The translations under genes and the position numbers were made by a program. Of a stretch of DNA of 64,000 nt, positions 57,684 to 64,000 are shown piece after piece. The stretch is from Aliamphritea hakodatensis. GTDB taxonomy: Bacteria > Pseudomonadota > Gammaproteobacteria > Pseudomonadales > Balneatricaceae. The notes below the pieces were generated by a model that was not told where the DNA came from, ran no database searches, and was given only the letters and a program-made list of their open reading frames with translations. The stretch covers positions 496,001-560,000 of the forward strand of contig NZ_AP025281.1 of the NCBI RefSeq assembly GCF_024347195.1. The letters run 5' to 3'. How positions within the stretch are numbered: position 1 is the first letter of the stretch; each line of letters opens with the position of its first letter.

Positions 57684-60398
57684 TTACTTCAGTAACACGT
57701 CTGTCGGCGGAGTTTCCGGCGCAGGCAGCCATTGGGCAGGCGACTGCCACTGGGCGATCCAGCTGGATATTTCTTCGGCAGGCATCGGTCGGGCGATGGC
57801 ATAGCCCTGAGCCAGATCGCAGCCCAGTGACAGCAGTACTTCACCGTGGCGGACGCTTTCCACCCCTTCTGCTACCAGCTGTTTATTGAACAGTTTACCC
57901 AGCTGAATGATGCCCTTAAGAACCGTCAGGTCTTCCGTATCGCTGAGCATGTCGAAAACAAAGCCCCGGTCAATTTTAACCGTACTGGCGGGCAGGTCTT
58001 TCAGATAACGCAGGGATGAGTAACCGGTACCGAAATCATCAAGCGCAAAGTTGACCCCTAACTTAATACACCGGTGCATCGTCCGGGATACCTTGTTCAA
58101 GTCCCTGATAATGCTGCTTTCCAGCACTTCCAGTTCAATATAACCCGGATCAATTTGCGGGTAGCGGCCGAGAAGCGCTTCAAGCCGTTCAGTAAAGTTG
58201 TCCTGTTGCAGCTGCCGGGGCCCGACATTTATGCTGACGGACAGCATGTTGCCCTGACTGTGCCAGCGTGCGAGCTGGCGTAATGCCGCGTCGATTACCC
58301 ATTCGCCAATGTCCACCGCCAGTGAATGTTCTTCCGTCAGGGGCAGGAAGTCAGCCGGGAATAACAGGCCTTTTGTCGGGTGCTGCCAGCGAATCAGCGC
58401 TTCAACCCCGAACACCTGAGCGGTGCGCATATTCACCTTAGGCTGGTAGTGGAGTACAAATTCATTGTTACTGACAGCCTGTTTCAGGCGTTCAATTTCT
58501 TCATGCTGATGTTTTATATTCCGCGCCAGATCAGAGTCGAAAATGTGGTAGCGGCCCTTGCCGGCCAGCTTGGCCTGATACATGGCCTGATCGGCCTGAC
58601 GTAGCAGTTGCTCGGCGGTAATGTCTTCCTGCTGTGGATAAAACGTCACCCCCAGGCTGGCGGATACCTTCAGTTCAAGGTTGTTGATATAGACCGGTTC
58701 ATTGGTCGCTTTTAACAGGCGTAAGAGATAAATTTCGTAAGGCAGCCCTTTGGGCAGGTCAACAAAGATGGCGGCGAACTCATCCCCGCCCAGGCGGGCA
58801 ACGGTATCGGTTTCCCGCAGAGCGAACTTCATCCGTCGGGCAATTTCGACCAGCAGCAGGTCACCCACTTCGTGCCCCCAGGTATCGTTCACGGCCTTAA
58901 AGCCGTCCAGGTCGAGATATACAATTGCCAGGCTGAGGTCGCGGCGTTTTATCTGCAACATGCCGTGTTCAAGGCGGTCGGCCAGTAACAGCCGGTTAGG
59001 CAGGTTAGTCAGAGAGTCGTAGTGCGCGATGCTGCGCAGTTGTTCATCTTTGAGCTTCTGATCGGTGATATCGTAAAACAGCGCAACATACTGGCGCAGG
59101 CTTTTCTCTGAGTCCCTGATGGCGTTGATGGTCAGCTTAAGGGTGCGGGAGCCATTGCTTGCGTGACTTGTTTCCAGCTCACCCTCCCAGTGGCCGTGTT
59201 CCTGCAGTGACTGGTACATCCGCTGTGCATCATCGGTATCGTGAAATTCCCAGAACAGATCACGGATATTCTGGCCGATGGCTTCATTGTGGCTGTAACC
59301 GGTGATCCGGGTGTAGGCATCGTTGGTGTCCAGCAGGGTTCCCTGTGGGCTGATAATCATGATGCCTTCGCTGGTGTGTTTAAACACACTGGCAGCCAGC
59401 CGCAGCTTTTCGTGAGATTTTTTTCGCTCGGTTATGTCCCGGATGACCCGTATATATCCCAGCGGATTTCCCTGCGGGTCGGCAATGACGGTCGCCAGTG
59501 TTTCGCCGCGGAATGAGGAGCCGGTTGCGCGGCGGTACTCTGTTTCGTAAATAGCAGGGTTATGACTGTCTTCTGAGTACTGCAGATCCTGATAGGTATC
59601 GGCGTCGGCAGCCTGTTTATACAGCATCTGTGCATCACCGGATATCAGCTCATTCAGGGGGTAGCCGAACAGGGCTTCGCTGCCCCGGTTGGCGTTAAAT
59701 ATTTTACCGTCCGGCGTTGCACAGATGATTGCGTCAGAAATGCCGTCAAAAATGGATGACAGGGTGGCTTCATTTTCTTCTGCCTTGCGGCGGGCTTGCT
59801 GGCCCCGGCGCATGGATTTATAGAGCAGGACTATGAGTATCAGCAGTAAGGCAATTGAGCCTCCCATGGCCCAGATAACCTGACGGCTCTTTGAGGCTAT
59901 CTGGTCGGTCTGGACATCAACCATGGCTTCCAGCTGATCCTGATAATGGCTGATGACCTTGTCCATATTTGCGGTGACCGGCGTGACAATGGAGTACAGT
60001 AAAACCTGCCCGTCAATATTCAGCGGCACGGTACGGACTTCTACTTTCCGGTTGCTGCCATCGGACATTGAATGCCGGAATATAAAAAACCGCCGGCCTT
60101 CCTGCCGGGCCAGTTTAACTTCTGCAGCAACCTGTTCCGGTGTCAGCATGTTCAGGTCTGCCACGGTCATTGATTCCAGCCGGGTTTCCGAGTAGCCATA
60201 GAAGCTTGCCGCAGCGGCGTTGGCATTCACGATACGGTTGGTGTCCGGATCAATTAACAGCATGGTGGCAGGGTGTTGGTCGAACGCCTGATTAAACGTT
60301 GGCATGTCGGTCTGGCTGTAAGCCGGTTGTGTCAGGCCGACAGTGAAGGCATATAGCATGATGCTAAGCAGGTGAGTCGCCTTCAGTGTTGAGGTCAT
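57684..60398 (-). CDS. Membrane PAS-PAS-PAS-GGDEF-EAL cyclic-di-GMP protein
   Basis: A 904-residue protein. It begins with a signal-like helix (residues about 8-28), then a periplasmic PAS domain (about 33-145) and a transmembrane helix (about 175-195). Two cytoplasmic PAS domains follow (about 210-330 and 335-455), then GGDEF (about 460-620; LTNLPNRLLLADRL, active GGDEF and an RETD inhibitory site) and EAL (about 635-890; intact EALIRWQHP, DDFGTGYSSL, and EGVES). All key residues for both making and breaking cyclic-di-GMP are present, so both activities are possible. The ligand of the periplasmic PAS is unknown. Single gene. Confidence 0.93.
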   Translation of the reverse strand: MTSTLKATHLLSIMLYAFTVGLTQPAYSQTDMPTFNQAFDQHPATMLLIDPDTNRIVNANAAAASFYGYSETRLESMTVADLNMLTPEQVAAEVKLARQEGRRFFIFRHSMSDGSNRKVEVRTVPLNIDGQVLLYSIVTPVTANMDKVISHYQDQLEAMVDVQTDQIASKSRQVIWAMGGSIALLLILIVLLYKSMRRGQQARRKAEENEATLSSIFDGISDAIICATPDGKIFNANRGSEALFGYPLNELISGDAQMLYKQAADADTYQDLQYSEDSHNPAIYETEYRRATGSSFRGETLATVIADPQGNPLGYIRVIRDITERKKSHEKLRLAASVFKHTSEGIMIISPQGTLLDTNDAYTRITGYSHNEAIGQNIRDLFWEFHDTDDAQRMYQSLQEHGHWEGELETSHASNGSRTLKLTINAIRDSEKSLRQYVALFYDITDQKLKDEQLRSIAHYDSLTNLPNRLLLADRLEHGMLQIKRRDLSLAIVYLDLDGFKAVNDTWGHEVGDLLLVEIARRMKFALRETDTVARLGGDEFAAIFVDLPKGLPYEIYLLRLLKATNEPVYINNLELKVSASLGVTFYPQQEDITAEQLLRQADQAMYQAKLAGKGRYHIFDSDLARNIKHQHEEIERLKQAVSNNEFVLHYQPKVNMRTAQVFGVEALIRWQHPTKGLLFPADFLPLTEEHSLAVDIGEWVIDAALRQLARWHSQGNMLSVSINVGPRQLQQDNFTERLEALLGRYPQIDPGYIELEVLESSIIRDLNKVSRTMHRCIKLGVNFALDDFGTGYSSLRYLKDLPASTVKIDRGFVFDMLSDTEDLTVLKGIIQLGKLFNKQLVAEGVESVRHGEVLLSLGCDLAQGYAIARPMPAEEISSWIAQWQSPAQWLPAPETPPTDVLLK

Positions 60399-60636
60399 GA
60401 TGCAGTCCGTGAGTAATTATCTGATCAGGCCGGAAGCGCTGTAACAGTGTTTCCGGCATGGTTGCCCTTACGCTCATCCTGAGCTGGCTGTCGCGGCTGA
60501 TGTTCAGCCGCTGCCATACAGATAAAGTTTTAGCACATCAATCGTTTGTTTTAATAGCGGCCAAGTCCCCATTATATGAGGTTACAGCGGCCTGCAAGAT
60601 AACTTTGCAGGGCGGCCGGGGAGATATCAGCGGGCG

Positions 60637-62007
60637 TCAGAGCTGCAGGCGTCGCTGCAGGGCGATGTAATTTTCGCGACTGCGTTGCTGTAAGGGGTGT
60701 TGTCCGGCAAAAATTCTTTGCTGTCCGGCGATATAGACATCTTTCACCGGGTTTTCCCGGCAGGCGAAAATCCAGCGGTTCAGTAACTGTGCCGGTTGCG
60801 CGCCGGCGATTTCTGCCAGTCCGTTGTCCAGCGTCATGAAATCCGCCCGGGCACCGGGACGCAAGCCGCTTTCTATACCTGCAGCCTGAGCGCCGCCTGC
60901 CAGACAGGCGCTGAACAGATAGTCTCCGACAGCGGGCTGTTCAGAAGTGTACAGCCGGTTACGCTGCCGCGCCTGAAGCCGTTGTCCGTATTCCAGCAGG
61001 CGCAACTCCTCTGCTACCGATAAACCCACGTGGCTGTCTGAGCCGATGCCGATGCGTCCCTGTTCTGCGAAAAAGCTCTGGGCGGGAAATATACCGTCCC
61101 CCAGATTAGCTTCCGTGGTCGGGCACAGGCCGGCAACGGCGCCGGAGCGGGCCAGCTGGCTGATCTCGGCAGGGTCCAGGTGCGTTGCATGAATCAGACA
61201 CCAGTCCGGTGTGACGTCCGTGTTGCTGAACAGCCATTCCACCGGTCGCTGGCCATAATGATCCAGGCAGTCCCGGACCTCTTTTTGCTGTTCGGCGATG
61301 TGGATATGTACCGGTAAAGGTTGCTGCTGTGCACCGAGTACCCGGTTGATCTGTTCTGCGGTAACCGCCCGGATTGAGTGGAAACACAGGGCCAGCTGCC
61401 GGGTCAGGGGCGCAGAGGCTGTTTGCCGGGACAGGTTTTCCAGCAATCTCAGATATTCACCGGTTGAGTGCCGGAAGCGTTGTTGCGCCTCGTTGCAGGG
61501 CTGCTCTGCGAACCCGCCGTAGCTGTAGAGGACCGGGGCCAGCGTAATGCCAAGCCCGGTTGTGTCTGCAGCCTGTAGCAGGCGAAGATTCATTTCTGCC
61601 GGATCAGCATACGGTTGCCCGCCGGGCGCGTGGTGCAGATAGTTAAATTCCACTACCTGCCCGTAGCCAGCTTTGAGCATATCGATGTACAGCTCGGTGG
61701 CAATGATTTCCACATCATCCGGGGTGAGCCGGGCAACCAGCTTGTACATAGTGTCCCGCCAGCTCCAGAAATTATCATCCGGGTCCAGACTGACCTCACT
61801 CAGGCCGGCCATAATCCGCTGAAAAGCATGGGAGTGGAGGTTGGCCATGGTCGGTAATACCGGGCCGTTTAACAGGGAGGCGTCTGCTGGCTGGGGCTGA
61901 TTTGCTGCCACCCGGGTAATCAGGCCCTGGCTGATTTCTATAAGAACGTTTTCCTGCCAGCCGTCAGGCAGCAGGGCCAGAGGGGCAAAGAACCTTTGGT
62001 GAGACAT
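60637..62007 (-). CDS. hutF: Formimidoylglutamate deiminase HutF
   Basis: A 456-residue amidohydrolase that deiminates N-formimino-L-glutamate in the five-step histidine degradation pathway. Metal-binding residues appear in MANLHSHAFQRIMAG, VHIHIAEQQKEV, CLIHATHLD and GIGSDSHVGLSVAEELRLLEYGQR. The length and the SHAFQRIMAGL motif mark HutF rather than other amidohydrolases. It is divergent from hutC and a HutC-type operator lies between them. Presence of hutF implies the route through N-formylglutamate (hutG) rather than direct formamide release. Confidence 0.94.
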   Translation of the reverse strand: MSHQRFFAPLALLPDGWQENVLIEISQGLITRVAANQPQPADASLLNGPVLPTMANLHSHAFQRIMAGLSEVSLDPDDNFWSWRDTMYKLVARLTPDDVEIIATELYIDMLKAGYGQVVEFNYLHHAPGGQPYADPAEMNLRLLQAADTTGLGITLAPVLYSYGGFAEQPCNEAQQRFRHSTGEYLRLLENLSRQTASAPLTRQLALCFHSIRAVTAEQINRVLGAQQQPLPVHIHIAEQQKEVRDCLDHYGQRPVEWLFSNTDVTPDWCLIHATHLDPAEISQLARSGAVAGLCPTTEANLGDGIFPAQSFFAEQGRIGIGSDSHVGLSVAEELRLLEYGQRLQARQRNRLYTSEQPAVGDYLFSACLAGGAQAAGIESGLRPGARADFMTLDNGLAEIAGAQPAQLLNRWIFACRENPVKDVYIAGQQRIFAGQHPLQQRSRENYIALQRRLQL

Positions 62008-62051
62008 GCTGGCTCCGCGACGGATAAATCCGTATTTGTTTATTGTTTATC

Positions 62052-62063
62052 TTGTATATACAA
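62052..62063. promoter_or_regulatory. HutC-type operator between hutF and hutC
   Basis: TTGTATATACAA is a perfect palindrome in the 165-base gap between the divergent hutF and hutC genes. It matches the TTGTATxTACAA-type sites bound by the HutC repressor in Pseudomonas and Klebsiella. A single site here would repress both directions. Confidence 0.85.
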
Positions 62064-62172
62064 CCTTTTGTCTTGGTGTTGCAAGCTTTTGCCGTATAAT
62101 TCAGTGATGCTTAAACCGGCAGAGGGTGATGGATTTTCATTCTGTGCTGTTAAAACGCCAGCGGAGTAACGG

Positions 62173-62934
62173 ATGCGCCAGCAGTCTCAACATTTAGCCG
62201 ATGAACTGAAAACAAGCCTGACAGAAGGGAACGGTCCCTTGTATGAACAACTGAAGCAGGCAATTGCCAGCCGGGTACGGGACGGTAGCTGGGCAGCATT
62301 ACAGCGGGTACCTTCTGAAGCCGAGCTGGTGAAAGCGCTTGAAGTCAGCAGAATGACGGCAAACCGGGCGTTAAGGGAGCTGACGACGGAAGGCATTCTG
62401 CAGCGCCAGCAGGGGGTAGGCACCTTTGTTGCAGAAAAGAAGCTGCCGTCCGCTTTATCGGAAATTCATGATATTGCAGAAGAAATAGCCAGTCGGGGTA
62501 ATCAGCACCGGGCTGAAGTGCTGTGTCTGGAGCGGGCGCAGGCTTCGCAACAGGAAGCAACCGGGTTAGGCGTGCGTACCCGGCACCCGGTATTCCGTTC
62601 TCTGTTACTGCACTTTGAAAATCAGCTGCCGATCCAGCTTGAATCCCGGGTGATTAATGCCGAGCTGGCACCGGAATACCTTCAACAGGATTTTACGGCC
62701 ATCACACCATCGGCGTATCTGAGCCGGATTGCCCCTTTAACGGAAGGTGAGCATTTGGTGGAAGCGGTGCTGGCGACCGCTGAGCAGGCAGTATGGCTGC
62801 AGATGGATGTGGCTGAGCCCTGCCTGCAGATTCAGCGCCGCACCTGGTCCCGTGGGGAGCTGGTGGCCAGTGCCCGGCTGCTGTCTCCGGGGAGTCGCTT
62901 CCAGTTATTTGGCCATTTCGGACGCAGCACCTGA
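62173..62934 (+). CDS. hutC: Histidine utilization repressor HutC
   Basis: A 253-residue GntR/HutC-family repressor that is released from DNA by urocanate. The winged-helix part (residues about 20-95) includes PSEAELVKALEVSRMTANRA and LQRQQGVGTFVAE. The UTRA effector domain (about 100-245) includes LPIQLESRVINAELAPEYL. It is divergent from hutF and upstream of hutU, and operators of the expected kind flank it on both sides. Confidence 0.94.
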   Translation: MRQQSQHLADELKTSLTEGNGPLYEQLKQAIASRVRDGSWAALQRVPSEAELVKALEVSRMTANRALRELTTEGILQRQQGVGTFVAEKKLPSALSEIHDIAEEIASRGNQHRAEVLCLERAQASQQEATGLGVRTRHPVFRSLLLHFENQLPIQLESRVINAELAPEYLQQDFTAITPSAYLSRIAPLTEGEHLVEAVLATAEQAVWLQMDVAEPCLQIQRRTWSRGELVASARLLSPGSRFQLFGHFGRST

Positions 62935-62988
62935 AATCTCTCTGATCCGCTATGCTTAAAAAGCGCAGTGACAGTGTTTGATTTTAAG

Positions 62989-63004
62989 TTGTATATACAT
63001 GTAT
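62989..63004. promoter_or_regulatory. HutC-type operator upstream of hutU
   Basis: TTGTATATACATGTAT resembles the operator at 62052 and contains a second palindrome (ATACATGTAT). It lies 44 bases before hutU. The left half matches fully, the right half less well, so binding may be weaker than between hutF and hutC. Confidence 0.75.
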
Positions 63005-63047
63005 GCTAGTTTTAAAATAAACAGTTTACGTGTTGCAGGAGCATGCC

Positions 63048-64000
<953 letters not shown>

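Overview
The window is a 64 kb stretch of a gammaproteobacterial chromosome. Gene order (glnE, ilvE, waaF-waaC, msbA-hldE, waaA, lptM-lysA-dapF-xerC, nudE/yrfG-hslR-hslO-pckA, hutF/hutC/hutU) and base composition (roughly 50-55% GC by eye) suggest a marine Oceanospirillales-type bacterium. Genus cannot be fixed from the sequence alone. Both edges cut genes: glnE lacks its start and hutU lacks its end. I see no rRNA, tRNA, CRISPR array, insertion sequence or prophage.

Region 1 (1-17965) begins with glnE and a membrane protein. An accessory metabolic block follows. It starts with a MocR-type regulator divergent from an MFS transporter and a trans-sulfuration PLP enzyme, with a direct-repeat operator candidate between them. 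Two CoA-ester catabolic half-modules come next, each closed by a GlxA/CdhR-type AraC regulator. The first has a PaaK-like CoA ligase, a crotonase and an MFS carrier. The second has a betainyl-CoA thioesterase-like protein, an acyl-CoA dehydrogenase, an NDP-forming acyl-CoA synthetase and a near-textbook CaiD. Together they look like a CoA-dependent route for gamma-butyrobetaine, crotonobetaine or carnitine. The block sits between glnE and ilvE, which are close neighbours next to the waa genes in pseudomonads.

Region 2 (18029-44307) holds ilvE and then a large LPS core/lipid A locus. It encodes two heptosyltransferases, two kinase-fold proteins (InaA/WaaP-like and YrbL-like), three alkaline-phosphatase-fold phospho-substituent transferases, several glycosyltransferases, two O-antigen-ligase-like proteins, an LpxL-family acyltransferase, MsbA, HldE, WaaA and GmhA. 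A short AT-rich segment (31242-33205: GT25 plus a second ligase-like protein) looks recently acquired. Three genes (Nudix-like, aldo/keto reductase, FAD oxidoreductase) are lodged between hldE and waaA.

Region 3 (44320-51716) has cyaY, a DsbA-like/GGDEF fusion protein, and the conserved lptM-lysA-dapF-DUF484-xerC-yigB operon. lptM codes for only 36 residues.

Region 4 (51786-64000) has a two-module VOC protein, a small secreted or anchored cysteine protein, nudE divergent from yrfG-hslR-hslO, pckA with a long structured leader, a PAS-GGDEF-EAL protein, and a histidine utilisation locus (hutF divergent from hutC, then hutU) with two recognisable HutC-type operators.

The most interesting points are the CoA-dependent betaine/carnitine module with non-canonical ligases, the thioredoxin-fold diguanylate cyclase, the hairpin leader upstream of the thioesterase gene, and the pckA leader.
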